From assembly GCF_022802975.1 (NCBI RefSeq), contig NZ_JAFEVZ010000002.1, positions 62,001 to 126,000 on the forward strand: a DNA stretch of 64,000 bases, given 5' to 3'. The position numbers and the translations under genes were made by a program. Shown here in pieces: positions 27,455 through 37,200 of this stretch; position 1 is the stretch's first letter; each line of letters opens with the position of its first letter. The DNA is from Flavobacterium pectinovorum (lineage in GTDB: Bacteria > Bacteroidota > Bacteroidia > Flavobacteriales > Flavobacteriaceae). Under the pieces are notes generated by a model, which saw only the letters and a program-made list of their open reading frames with translations, was not told the origin of the DNA and ran no database searches.

Positions 27455-28603
27455 ATGAAACTGAAACACATAACGATTGCCTTTTTTGGACTGCTGCTTT
27501 TGGGAAGCTGTAAATCGGCTTTGGAAAAAAAGACATGGAAAGAAGGAATTTTAGTAGATGAATTCATTTACGAAAAAGCGCCTTATCCGTCCTGCCATTC
27601 CGTAACGATTGTGGAAGCAACCAATGGAGATTTAGTTTCGGCCTGGTTTGGAGGATCACACGAAAGACATCCGGATGTTTGTATTTATTCGGCCATAAAA
27701 CCAAAAGGAAGCGACAAATGGGGTGAACCCATTAAGGTAGCTGATGGTGTGATGAAAGACGGAACAAGATTTCCAACCTGGAATCCTGTTTTGTACCAAA
27801 CTCCGGGAGGCGATTTAATGCTGTTTTATAAAATAGGACCAAAACCATCTGAGTGGTGGGGCGTTTACAGAACGTCTTCTGATGGTGGAAAAACCTGGTC
27901 TGATAAAATTGATATGCCAAGTAAAGATTTCTTGGGACCAATCAAAAACAAACCGGTTTTATTAAGTAACGGAACATTGTTGCTTCCTTCAAGTACCGAA
28001 GGAAATGGCTGGCATCTGCGTATGGAATCCACTCCTGATTTCGGAAAAACCTGGGTGATGGGCGATACAATTTCAAGAGGCAAACAAAAAATAAATGCTA
28101 TTCAGCCAAGTATTTTGTTTCATAAAGACGGAAGCATTCAGGCAATTGGAAGAACGAAAAACAGAGCAATTTTTAGCACGTTTTCTAAAGACAACGGAAA
28201 AACCTGGTCGGATGTAGAACTAATCGGATTGCCAAACAACAACTCCGGAACTGATGCGGTAACATTGAAAAACGGAAAACACTTATTAGTTTACAACCAC
28301 GTTCTGCCTCCGGGAAAAGAAGCCAAAGGGCCAAGAACACCTTTAAATCTTTCTATTTCTGATGACGGTATCAATTGGAAAGCGACATTAGTTTTGGAAG
28401 ATTCAAAAATCAGCCAATACTCCTATCCGTCCATCATTCAGAGTTCAGACGGAATGGTGCATATTGTGTACACCTGGAGAAGAGAAAAACTGAAATATGT
28501 AAAAATCGATCCTAGAAAACTGATAGCACTTCCAATCAAAAACGGAATCTGGCCAGGACAGGAAGGCGTTGAAGTGAAGGCTGTGAAAGCGGAAGAGGAA
28601 TAA
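27455..28603 (+). CDS. Sialidase-superfamily (BNR) lipoprotein
   Basis: A 382-residue protein with lipobox LLLLGSC (Cys near residue 18). ATG 27455 is preferred to the TTG immediately before it. The six-bladed propeller shows four Asp boxes: SSDGGKTWSD, STPDFGKTWVMG, SKDNGKTWSDV and ISDDGINWKA, plus SWFGGSHERHPDVCIYSA at the start. In pectin loci, members of this superfamily can act on sugars other than sialic acid, for example Kdo or rhamnose; true sialidase activity is not expected from context. It has its own promoter candidate. Confidence 0.7.
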   Translation: MKLKHITIAFFGLLLLGSCKSALEKKTWKEGILVDEFIYEKAPYPSCHSVTIVEATNGDLVSAWFGGSHERHPDVCIYSAIKPKGSDKWGEPIKVADGVMKDGTRFPTWNPVLYQTPGGDLMLFYKIGPKPSEWWGVYRTSSDGGKTWSDKIDMPSKDFLGPIKNKPVLLSNGTLLLPSSTEGNGWHLRMESTPDFGKTWVMGDTISRGKQKINAIQPSILFHKDGSIQAIGRTKNRAIFSTFSKDNGKTWSDVELIGLPNNNSGTDAVTLKNGKHLLVYNHVLPPGKEAKGPRTPLNLSISDDGINWKATLVLEDSKISQYSYPSIIQSSDGMVHIVYTWRREKLKYVKIDPRKLIALPIKNGIWPGQEGVEVKAVKAEEE

Positions 28604-28647
28604 AATATTTACAACAGAGTATCAGTAGAAGAATTTTAATCTCCATA

Positions 28648-28695
28648 ATCTGCTAAATCTGCGAGAGTTAATTTTTTCACGCAGATTTAGCAGAT
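28648..28695. repeat. Palindromic repeat, family C copy with 16-bp arms
   Basis: Arms ATCTGCTAAATCTGCG (28648-28663) and CGCAGATTTAGCAGAT (28680-28695), 16-base spacer, followed by another GGCAGATTTTTT. In the 149-base gap before the isomerase-like gene. Confidence 0.8.
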
Positions 28696-28752
28696 CTGGC
28701 AGATTTTTTAATCAATTCAAATTCTTAATCTTTGGCAAAAAAACTCAATAAA

Positions 28753-29643
28753 ATGAAATTTAATAATAGAAAAAACTTAATTATTGTAATTCTCCTTGTT
28801 TTGGCAGGAGCATTCAACAGCGAAGTTTCTGCACAATCCAACAAAAAGCAAAAATACAAAGTAGCTGTTTGCGACTGGATGATTTTAAAAAGACAAAAAC
28901 TTGGAGCCTTTGGTTTGGCTAGCGAAATAAAAGCAGACGGAATCGAACTCGATATGGGCGGTTTGGGAAAAAGACCAACATTCGACAGCAAACTGGGCGA
29001 TCCAATCGAAAGACAAAAGTTTCTGGATAAGTCCAAAGAAACAGGTGTTGGAATCAGTTCAATCGCAATGTCAGGGTTTTATGCACAATCCTTTGCCAAA
29101 AGAGATTCCATTAACTTGATGATTAACGATTGTGTGGCAACCATGAAAAATATGAAGGTGAAAGTCGCTTATCTTCCATTGGGTACGGAAAGCGATTTGA
29201 CTAAAAATCCTGAACTGCGTCCGATCATCATCGAAAGATTAAAATGGGCAGGAAAACAAGTCGGTAAAATTGGTGGGGTAATTGCCATTGAAACTTCACT
29301 AAACGCTACAGAAGAAAAAAAGCTATTAGAAGAAATTGGCTGTAAACACATTAAAAGTTCTTTTAATTTTGCAAACGCAGTCGATAACGGAAGAGACATC
29401 GCAACCGAATTAAAGATTTTAGGCAAAAAACACCTGGCACAAATTCACGCTTCAACCACAGATACTGTCTGGCTTGAAAACGATAAAAATGTCGATATGC
29501 CAAAAATCAAAAAAACGCTGGACGAAATGAAATGGAGTGGCTGGCTTATTGTAGAACGTTCCCGCGACGTAACGCAGGTACATAACGTGAAAGCCAATTA
29601 CGGAGCCAACGTAGCTTATTTAAAGCGCATTTTCCAGAATTAA
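28753..29643 (+). CDS. Secreted sugar-isomerase-like TIM-barrel protein (AP_endonuc_2 type)
   Basis: A 296-residue protein; ATG 28753 is chosen over a TTG at 28732 because the signal peptide (LIIVILLVLAGAFNSEVSAQ) follows it directly. The barrel has KADGIELDMGGLGKRPTF, GGVIAIETSLNATEEKKLLEEIG and WSGWLIVERSRD, with metal-ligand-type Glu/Asp/His positions of the xylose-isomerase-like superfamily (sugar phosphate isomerase/epimerase). Cytoplasmic relatives act on sugars; this one is exported, so it would act on released periplasmic sugars or oligosaccharide ends. Specific reaction unknown. Confidence 0.7.
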   Translation: MKFNNRKNLIIVILLVLAGAFNSEVSAQSNKKQKYKVAVCDWMILKRQKLGAFGLASEIKADGIELDMGGLGKRPTFDSKLGDPIERQKFLDKSKETGVGISSIAMSGFYAQSFAKRDSINLMINDCVATMKNMKVKVAYLPLGTESDLTKNPELRPIIIERLKWAGKQVGKIGGVIAIETSLNATEEKKLLEEIGCKHIKSSFNFANAVDNGRDIATELKILGKKHLAQIHASTTDTVWLENDKNVDMPKIKKTLDEMKWSGWLIVERSRDVTQVHNVKANYGANVAYLKRIFQN

Positions 29644-29648
29644 TATCA

Positions 29649-29721
29649 AAAAATCTGCCAAGTCTGCGTGAAAAATTAGCACGCAGATTTAAATTAATTT
29701 AAGCAGATTTGGCAGATTTTT
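29649..29721. repeat. Palindromic repeat, family C copy
   Basis: Outer arms AAAAATCTGCCAA (29649-29661) and TTGGCAGATTTTT (29709-29721); inside, CTGCGTG and CACGCAG form a second short stem around 29663-29687. Confidence 0.8.
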
Positions 29722-29752
29722 ATCATTCGCTAAGAATAAAAATTACAACACA

Positions 29753-30925
29753 ATGAAATATCTAAGTTTATTCTTTTTAGGACTATATGCCACTTTTGCA
29801 TCGGCACAAAACTCCAATTTTGGGGTTCAATTCTCGGATGCTATTATCAAAAGGTATCAGCCTACTATTGATGTTTTTGCAAATAAAGGCTGGGATCATA
29901 CCAATAGTATTGTTCTGTACGGAATAGAAAAAACATATTCAAAGACCAAAAATCAAGCATATCTTAAATATGTTAAAGATTTTGTAGATTCGTTTGTTGA
30001 TGAAAAAGGAAATATTAAAGAACTGAAACCTGAACTTGATGCGATACATCCGGGTATTTTGTGTTTGTCTTTGTATGAATACACGAAAGAAGAAAAATAC
30101 AAAATTGCAGCTACTCAACTCAAAAAATATTTAGTTGGAACAAGTACGACTCCATCTCTATTTCATAAAACTCCAGACGGTGGGTATTGGCACAAAAATA
30201 ACGGGCATTATGATGAGGTAATGACTATAGATGGCGTCTATATGGCGAACCCATTTCTTTTAAAGTATGGCATATTATTTAACGATACTGAAAGTATTGA
30301 CATTGCATTGTTTCAAACTTTTTTAGCCGCCTCAAAAATGTTTAATATTGAAACACATTTGCCTTATCACGGTTATGATTATAAAAAAACAGAAATTTGG
30401 GCAAATTCTATTACAGGAACAGCTTCTTTTGTTTGGAGTAGAAATGTAGGTTGGTTTTCGATGGCATTAGCAGATATGTTAGAAGCACTTCCTGCTACTC
30501 ACAAAGACTACAAAAGGCTATTGTATTTGTACCAACAATTAGCCATTGGCATAAAAAAAACTCAAAATACTACCGATGGTCTGTGGTGTCAATTGATAAG
30601 TTACAACAAACTAGCAGAAAACTATACAGAAACAAGTGGTTCAGGAATGATACTTTATGCCTTAAAAAAAGGACTAAATAATAACTGGTTAGATGCTTCT
30701 TATAATATTATTGTTGAAAATGGCTGGAACGGTTTCAAAAAATATATTGCAGTTTACACTGATGGAAAACCACAAATTAAATCTTTTTGTCCTGGAATGG
30801 GTATTAAAGATAGCATCAAAGAATATTTAGCTGTTCGCCCGGTTGATTGTCCATCGCCAACGTTTAAAAATCAACCTCATGGATATTGTGCGGTATTAAT
30901 GGCTGCATCAGTTTTGGAAAAATAA
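29753..30925 (+). CDS. GH105 unsaturated rhamnogalacturonyl/galacturonyl hydrolase, secreted
   Basis: A 390-residue exported (alpha/alpha)6-barrel protein (signal peptide MKYLSLFFLGLYATFASAQ). GH105 signatures are visible: DEVMTIDGVYMANPFLL with D160 as the likely general acid, VWSRNVGWFSMALADML, TDGLWCQLISY and ETSGSGMILYALKKG. These enzymes hydrate and release the 4,5-unsaturated uronic acid left by the PL1 lyases upstream, so the gene completes the lyase route. Its signal peptide is almost the same as that of the next gene although the mature proteins are unrelated. Codons look more AT-rich than in the neighbours. Confidence 0.88.
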   Translation: MKYLSLFFLGLYATFASAQNSNFGVQFSDAIIKRYQPTIDVFANKGWDHTNSIVLYGIEKTYSKTKNQAYLKYVKDFVDSFVDEKGNIKELKPELDAIHPGILCLSLYEYTKEEKYKIAATQLKKYLVGTSTTPSLFHKTPDGGYWHKNNGHYDEVMTIDGVYMANPFLLKYGILFNDTESIDIALFQTFLAASKMFNIETHLPYHGYDYKKTEIWANSITGTASFVWSRNVGWFSMALADMLEALPATHKDYKRLLYLYQQLAIGIKKTQNTTDGLWCQLISYNKLAENYTETSGSGMILYALKKGLNNNWLDASYNIIVENGWNGFKKYIAVYTDGKPQIKSFCPGMGIKDSIKEYLAVRPVDCPSPTFKNQPHGYCAVLMAASVLEK

Positions 30926-30940
30926 TTTATCTAACTTTTT

Positions 30941-31037
30941 TAATCTGTCAAAATCTGTGGCAAAAATCACGATTATAATTTGCGAAAATTTACTTCGTCA
31001 GTTCGCTGTCGCTCGTGTGCGCAATTTGTGGTCAAAA
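30941..31037. repeat. Degenerate family C element with module-like interior
   Basis: Contains AATCTGTCAAAATCTGTGGC at the left, ATTTGCG / CGCAATTTGTG at the right, and between them ACTTCGTCAGTTCGCTGTCG (30992 onward), a diverged form of the 27-bp module seen in other repeats. An in-frame start codon inside it (30957) was not accepted for the next gene. Confidence 0.55.
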
Positions 31038-31049
31038 AATAAAAAAACA

Positions 31050-33776
31050 ATGAAATATTTAAGTTTACTCTTTTTGGGATTAATTTCCACTTTTGTATCG
31101 GCGCAAAACATTACCATCGTTCGTGATGCCAAAGCACCAAGAGCACAATATGGAGCTGAAAAATTATCCGAAACCGCAGCAGCAAAAGGATTCAAAGTAG
31201 TTTTTGCTGACAAAGCACCTAAAAAATTAAAAGACAAAGTAATCGTCATTGGCGAAAAAGGAACCGATTTTTGGAAACAAAATACTAAAACGGCCAAAAT
31301 CGACGACAGCCAATTAACCAAGAAAGAAGGCTTTCAAATCCGCACACAAAAAAATATTATTTACATTGAAGGAGCCGATGCAACCGGAGCTTTGTACGGA
31401 GTTTTGGAATTGGCGGACCGAATCAAAACTTCAGGTGAAATTCCTTCTGAAATTAATATAGAAGACAGTCCCGAAATGGTTTTGAGAGGATCTTGTATCG
31501 GAGTGCAAAAACCGGTTTATCTTCCGGGCAGGGACGTTTACGAATATCCATACACGCCCGAATCGTTCCCTTGGTTTTACGACAAAAAACTATGGACAAA
31601 ATACTTGGATATGATGGTCGACAACCGACTAAATTCCCTGTATTTATGGAACGGACATCCGTTTGCTTCATTGGTAAAACTAAAAGATTATCCGTTTGCT
31701 TTGGAAGTAAGCGAAGAAGATTTCAAAAAGAACGAAGAAATTTATAACTACCTGACCGTAGAAGCCAACAAAAGAGGAATCTGGGTGATTCAGATGTTTT
31801 ATAATATCATTGTTTCCAAACCTTTTGCAGAGCATTACAATATTAAAACCCAAGATCGTTCACGCCCAATTACGCCTGAAATTGCGGATTATACCAAAAA
31901 ATCAATCACTGCTTTTATCGAAAAATATCCAAACGTAGGATTGTTGGTTTGTTTGGGAGAAGCCATCAACACCATCGATGATGACGTTGAATGGTTTACC
32001 AAAACAATTATTCCGGGAGTTCAGGACGGACTGAAAGCTTTAGGAAAAACACAGGAACCACCAATCATCCTTCGTGCTCACGACACCGATGCACCGCTGG
32101 TAATGGAAAAATCGCTTCCGTTGTATAAAAATCTATACACGATGCACAAATATAATGGCGAGTCCCTGACGACTTACACGCCACGCGGACCTTGGGGAGA
32201 AATTCATAAAAAGTTGAGTTCGCTAAATTCAGTTCATATTTCAAACGTACATATTTTGGCAAATCTGGAGCCTTTCCGTTACGGATCTCCTGATTTTATT
32301 CAGAAAACGGTTCAGGCAATGCACACTGCACACGGTGCCAATGCGCTTCACTTATATCCGCAGGCATCGTATTGGGACTGGCCTTACACGGCTGATAAAA
32401 CCGATAAACGACTGCTGGAAATGGATCGTGACTGGATTTGGTACAAAGCCTGGGCGAGATATGCGTGGGAAAGCAACAGAGACAGAACAGCCGAAATTCA
32501 GTTTTGGGACAAGCAATTGGGAGATAAATTCGGAACCGATGCCGAAGGTGCCAATAATATTCTGAAAGCTTACGAAGAAGCAGGAGAAATTGCCCCAAAA
32601 ACATTAAGACGTTTCGGAATTACCGAAGGAAATCGTCAAACTTTATTGTTAGGAATGTTCGAAAGTCAATTAGTAAATCCAGCCAAATGGAGAGTGTATC
32701 CGGGATTCCACGAATCTTGCGGACCAGTTGGAGAATTGCTTTTGGAATACGCCAAAAAAGAATGGAACAAAGAACCGCACGTTGGTGAATTGCCAACACA
32801 AATCATCGCCGAAATTACGCAACACGGAAAATTAGCCGTAGAAGCCATCGATAAAGCCGAGTCAAAAGTGACGAAAGACAAGGATGAATTCCTGCGTCTG
32901 AAAAACGATATGCACGCTTACAAAGCCTTCGCCGATTTCTTTTCGGAAAAAGTAAAAGCGGCCATTTTGGTATTGCGTTACAGCTATTCTAACGAAATTG
33001 CGGATTTGGATAAAGCCCTTCCGCATCTTGAAGAAAGCATCAAACACTATGAATTATTGGTGAATCTAACCAAAGATCATTATTTGTATGCCAACAGCAT
33101 GCAGACCGCACAACGCCGAATTCCGATTGGTGGCGATGACGGAAACAATAAAACCTGGGCAGAATTATTGCCGCATTATGAAAGAGAATTAGCTAATTTC
33201 AAACGAAATTTGGAACTTCTAAAATCGTCAAAAGATGGAAAAGTTGTAATCAAAGAAAGTAAGCCGTGGAAAACAGCTGAAGTAACTTTATTAAGTGAAA
33301 GCAAAGGAACTTACGCAGTCAAAAACGGAACAAAAGTGTACGGAACGCCAATTTCGGAACTGACAAAAATAGCTCCTGAACTGAAAAACCTAAAAGGAAT
33401 TACATTCGATGAAGCCTCACAAAACGAAAACGGAACACACCTGAAATTCAAAAACACCAAAGCCGTAAAACTGGTGGTGGGTTATTTTAATTCCGATCAG
33501 AAAAGATTTTTATTCCCGCCAAGTCTGGAAACAGATGCAGCCGGAAATGCACACGGACAGGCCGAAGTGATTTTGGCAAGTGCGATGAATTTGAAGGAAT
33601 TACCAAGAATTAATATTCACACCTACACCTTTCAACCGGGTGAAAACAAACTCGATTTAGGCAAAGGAAGAGTACTGATTTTAGGCTTCATTGATGCCGA
33701 CCAAACCATGACAACCCGTGATGTAGGTTACATCGATGCAGGCGAAAAAGGTGCGGTAGACTGGTTGTTTTATTAA
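31050..33776 (+). CDS. GH67N-type alpha-glucuronidase-like / uronidase candidate, secreted
   Basis: A 908-residue exported protein. ATG 31050 is chosen over ATG 30957 because MKYLSLLFLGLISTFVSAQ is a standard signal peptide and the upstream extension is repeat sequence. Residues about 20-150 form an N-terminal alpha/beta domain (YGVLELADRIKTSGEIP), as in GH67 and related families, followed by a TIM barrel with DMMVDNRLNSLYLWNGHPF, LLVCLGEAINTIDDD and WDWPYTADK. It is longer than classical GH67 and carries helical and C-terminal sandwich regions. Release of a uronic acid from pectin is plausible; the exact family is uncertain. Confidence 0.65.
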   Translation: MKYLSLLFLGLISTFVSAQNITIVRDAKAPRAQYGAEKLSETAAAKGFKVVFADKAPKKLKDKVIVIGEKGTDFWKQNTKTAKIDDSQLTKKEGFQIRTQKNIIYIEGADATGALYGVLELADRIKTSGEIPSEINIEDSPEMVLRGSCIGVQKPVYLPGRDVYEYPYTPESFPWFYDKKLWTKYLDMMVDNRLNSLYLWNGHPFASLVKLKDYPFALEVSEEDFKKNEEIYNYLTVEANKRGIWVIQMFYNIIVSKPFAEHYNIKTQDRSRPITPEIADYTKKSITAFIEKYPNVGLLVCLGEAINTIDDDVEWFTKTIIPGVQDGLKALGKTQEPPIILRAHDTDAPLVMEKSLPLYKNLYTMHKYNGESLTTYTPRGPWGEIHKKLSSLNSVHISNVHILANLEPFRYGSPDFIQKTVQAMHTAHGANALHLYPQASYWDWPYTADKTDKRLLEMDRDWIWYKAWARYAWESNRDRTAEIQFWDKQLGDKFGTDAEGANNILKAYEEAGEIAPKTLRRFGITEGNRQTLLLGMFESQLVNPAKWRVYPGFHESCGPVGELLLEYAKKEWNKEPHVGELPTQIIAEITQHGKLAVEAIDKAESKVTKDKDEFLRLKNDMHAYKAFADFFSEKVKAAILVLRYSYSNEIADLDKALPHLEESIKHYELLVNLTKDHYLYANSMQTAQRRIPIGGDDGNNKTWAELLPHYERELANFKRNLELLKSSKDGKVVIKESKPWKTAEVTLLSESKGTYAVKNGTKVYGTPISELTKIAPELKNLKGITFDEASQNENGTHLKFKNTKAVKLVVGYFNSDQKRFLFPPSLETDAAGNAHGQAEVILASAMNLKELPRINIHTYTFQPGENKLDLGKGRVLILGFIDADQTMTTRDVGYIDAGEKGAVDWLFY

Positions 33777-33784
33777 AGAAAAAA

Positions 33785-33881
33785 TCTCCCGCAGATTTAA
33801 CAGATATTGCAGATTTTATTTTTAATCTGCTCAATCAGCCACCCGAGCGATAGCGAAAAGGCGGAGCAAATCTGCGGGAGA
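33785..33881. repeat. Palindromic repeat, family C copy with the 27-bp module
   Basis: Perfect 14-bp arms TCTCCCGCAGATTT (33785-33798) and AAATCTGCGGGAGA (33868-33881). The 27-bp ACCCGAGCGA...GGCGGAGC module occupies 33841-33867, directly beside the right arm. First of three repeats in the 467-base gap 33777-34243. Confidence 0.85.
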
Positions 33882-33907
33882 AATAAAAAATATTTTGATT
33901 ATATTTT

Positions 33908-34004
33908 GGGCGTGTCCCTCCGTGAAAAACTACGGGTCGTGCTATCCGCTATATCTTTTGGGGTGAACCCCGCCCCAAAAGGATGTCGCTGCTATCCCTC
34001 ACGC
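33908..34004 (+). repeat. Structured interspersed element, family D copy 3
   Basis: Starts GGGCGTGTCCC, ends CTATCCCTCACGC. Interior includes CCGTGAAAAACTACGGG, the constant GCTATCCGCTATATC block and a TTTTGGGGTG / CGCCCCAAAA hairpin. Same architecture as the copy at 19900-20014 but with different variable stems. Confidence 0.8.
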
Positions 34005-34008
34005 AAAT

Positions 34009-34180
34009 ACGAGTCATTGCGAGGAACGAAGCAATCTCATAAGGAGAGGATTTAGGTTAAGAATGATAAACACAATCTTGTCATCCCGAGGAACGAGGGG
34101 TCTCCGCAAGATGCTCTACAAAGATTGGCAACATTTCTTTGCGGAGTTACTAATGGAGATTTCTCCTTCGTCGAAATGAC
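34009..34180. repeat. Composite of GTCATTGCGAGGAACGAAGC and family B repeat arms
   Basis: At 34012 begins GTCATTGCGAGGAACGAAGC, a motif widespread in bacterial genomes. At 34080 comes GTCATCCCGAGGAACGAGG, and at about 34158-34180 the right arm of family B (GAGATTTCTCCTTCGTCG then AAATGAC). The ends do not match each other, so this is a chimera of related repeats, not one intact palindrome. Confidence 0.65.
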
Positions 34181-34215
34181 AAACAAGGAGCATAAAAGAA
34201 TCCAACTTAAATAAC

Positions 34216-34234
34216 CTTATATAACTTATATGGT
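34216..34234 (+). repeat. Half copy of family E repeat directly upstream of GH2 gene
   Basis: CTTATATAACTTATATGGT, ending 9 bases before the start codon at 34244. Identical to the right arm of the complete family E hairpin at 49802-49880, which also sits just upstream of a gene. Confidence 0.7.
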
Positions 34235-34243
34235 TGAAGAAAT

Positions 34244-37200
34244 ATGAAGAAAATAGTTTTTTTTATTTTTTGTTTTTTTGTAGGTGCTTGCTTTGTATGG
34301 AGTCAAAGTAGCAAGGAATCGGCGAAGTTTCGTAAAGAAGTTTCGCTGAATGCCTCCTGGGAAACTATTGTGTTGAATCAGCTTCCGGAAAAGGAAGAAA
34401 CTTTTGTACAAAATCCAAAAGTAGATTCACAATGGCAAAAAGTAAATGTACCTCACAACTGGGATCAGTATTACGGTTTTCTAAGAACCAAACACGGCAA
34501 TTTGCACGGAACTGCCTGGTATCACAAAACACTGCAATTAGACAAAAAAGACAATTCCAAAAGACTTTTCCTCTTTTTCGAAGGAGTGAGTTCTTATGCT
34601 ACAGTTTGGGTAAACGGCAAAAAAGTAGGCGAACACAAAGGAGGAAGAACCACTTTTACAGTCGATATTACAAAAGCCGTTTCTTTCGAAAAAACAAATG
34701 ACATAATAGTTAAAGCCTCACATCCATCATTTATTGCCGATTTGCCTTGGGTTTGCGGAGGCTGTTCAGGAGAGTGGGGATTCTCAGAAGGCTCACAGCC
34801 AATGGGGATTTTCAGACCTGTAACTTTGGTCGTTACCGATGAAGTTCGAATAGAGCCTTTCGGCGTTCACATTTGGAATGACAAAGCAACTTCCAAAGAA
34901 AAAGCAATCCTGAACATTACGACCGAAATCAAAAATTACGGAACTTCAAACCGAAACCTAACTATCGAAAACATCCTTTTTGATAAAAACGGAAAGAAAG
35001 TGGTTAGCGTAAAAAGTGATATCAAAAACACTTCAGGAGAAACAAAACAAATAGCACAAACACTTCCCGAAATTGCAAACCCAAAACTATGGTCGCCAGC
35101 AAATCCGTATTTATATCAATTGGTAACGACCATTTTTGAAAACGGAAAAAAAATAGACGAGCTAAAAACGCCTTACGGAATCCGTTGGGTAAGCTGGCCC
35201 GTGAGCCGTGACGGTAAAGACAATCGTTTTTTCATAAACGACGAACCTCTATTCATTAATGGAACCTGCGAATACGAACATTTAATTGGGAACAGCCATT
35301 CGTTTTCAAATGATCAGATTCATTCCCGAATCGAGCAAATCAAAGCTGGCGGTTTCAATGCTTTCCGCGAAGCACACCAACCGCATAATTTAGAATATCA
35401 AAAAGAACTGGATGAAAACGGGATCCTATTCTGGAGTCAGTTTTCGGCACATATCTGGTATGATACACCCGAATTCAAAGAGAATTTTAAAACCTTATTA
35501 CGAGAATGGATTAAAGAACGCCGAAACAATGCTTCGGTTGTGATGTGGGGACTGCAAAACGAAAGTACCATTCCGGCAGCATTTGCCGAAGAATGTACTA
35601 AAATCATCCGTGAAATGGATCCGCTTTCGGCTTCGCAACGCATCGTAACCACTTGCAACGGAGGCGAAGGAACCGATTGGAATGTCGTTCAAAACTGGTC
35701 AGGAACCTATGGTGGCGATCCGTTTAATTACGATGTCGAAATGAGTAAACAATTGCTAAATGGCGAATACGGTGCCTGGCGTTCACACGATCTCCACACC
35801 GAAGGCGAATTCGACCAAAAAGGAATTTTAAGCGAAAACCGTTTCTCGCAATTAATGGAAATAAAAGTCCGTGAAGCCGAATCGGTAAAAGATAAAATTG
35901 CAGGACAGTTCAACTGGCTTTTTGCCTCGCACGAAAATCCGGGACGTTCTCAAAACGGTGAAGGTTTCAGGGATATAGACAAGGTTGGGCCAGTCAATTA
36001 CAAAGGACTTTTCAGCATTTGGGGCGAACCTCTGGATGCCTATTATATGTACCGTGCCAATTATGTTTCGAACAAAACTAACCCAATGGTGTACATCGTA
36101 TCGCACACCTGGCCGAATCGTTGGGATGCTCCGGGAATTAAAAACGGAATCGATGTCTATTCGAATTGTGATGAGGTGGAATTGTTTAATGACATCAATA
36201 AAGCATCACTTGGAAAACTAAAAAATCCGGGATTGGGACAGCATTTTCAGTTTAATAATGTCAACATTCAATACAATGTTTTGTATGCCGTTGGTTATGT
36301 AAACGGAAAAGCAGTTGCCAAAGATTATATCGTTTTGAATGGTTTGCCAAAAGCACCGAATCTCAATACTTTAGATACGAAAAACGAAACAATATTAAAA
36401 CCTAAAAAAGGCTACAATTATATTTACAGAGTCAATTCCGGAGGAAGTGAAATCAAAGATTCTAACGGAAATGTTTGGCAGGCAGACGTTCATAAAAGTG
36501 GAGAAAACACTTGGGGTTCTTTGTCGTGGACGGATAATTTCAAACAATTACCTGATTTTTATGCCAGCCAGCGAAGCACTTTCGACCCAATTTCGGGTAC
36601 AAAAAACTGGGGTTTATTTCAGAGTTTCAGATACGGAATTGACAAATTGCGTTACGAATTCCCAGCACCTGACGGAGAATATCTGGTAGAATTATATTTC
36701 ACAGAACCCTGGTACGGAACCGGTGGCGGACTCGATTGCAAAGGCTGGCGTTTGTTTGACATTGCTATCAACGATAATGTGGTTTTGAAAGATTTGGATA
36801 TTTGGAGTGAAGTGGGACACGATTCGGCGCTAAAGAAAACCTTTGTTGTAAAAAGCAAAAATGGTAAAATCACGATTTCTTTCCCAAATGTAAAAGCGAG
36901 TCAGGCTATGATTTCAGCAATAGCTGTTGCAACCAAAGATAAGTCGGTAAAAGGAGCTTTGGCTTCGCCTAGAAATATTCAGAACGCTACATCTAATTCA
37001 GAAACTAAAATTGGTTCGTGGCTGGATATTAATTCGAAACAATATTTGGATTCGGAAGTTGTGTTTACGCAATTACCTGCTGAAGTTTTTGGTGCTGATT
37101 ATTTACAATTATCTTCTAATGCAAAACCTTCAGGTTCATTTATAACTAAAGAAGATTCAGTAATTTATCTTTTTAGTACATCAAAAGATTCTATTTCAGG

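Noticed and set aside
27455..28603. Sialic acid catabolism gene
   Set aside because: Asp boxes show the fold only; no other sialic acid genes are nearby and the surroundings are pectin genes.
30957..31049. Upstream start codon for the GH67N-type gene
   Set aside because: The 31 extra codons are repeat-derived sequence; the signal peptide begins at 31050.
9008..33881. CRISPR array or phage-type direct repeats
   Set aside because: The repeats are dispersed palindromes between genes, not regularly spaced direct repeats with unique spacers, and no cas gene is present.
34009..34180. Insertion sequence remnant
   Set aside because: No transposase-like frame, no terminal target duplication; it is a composite of palindromic repeats.
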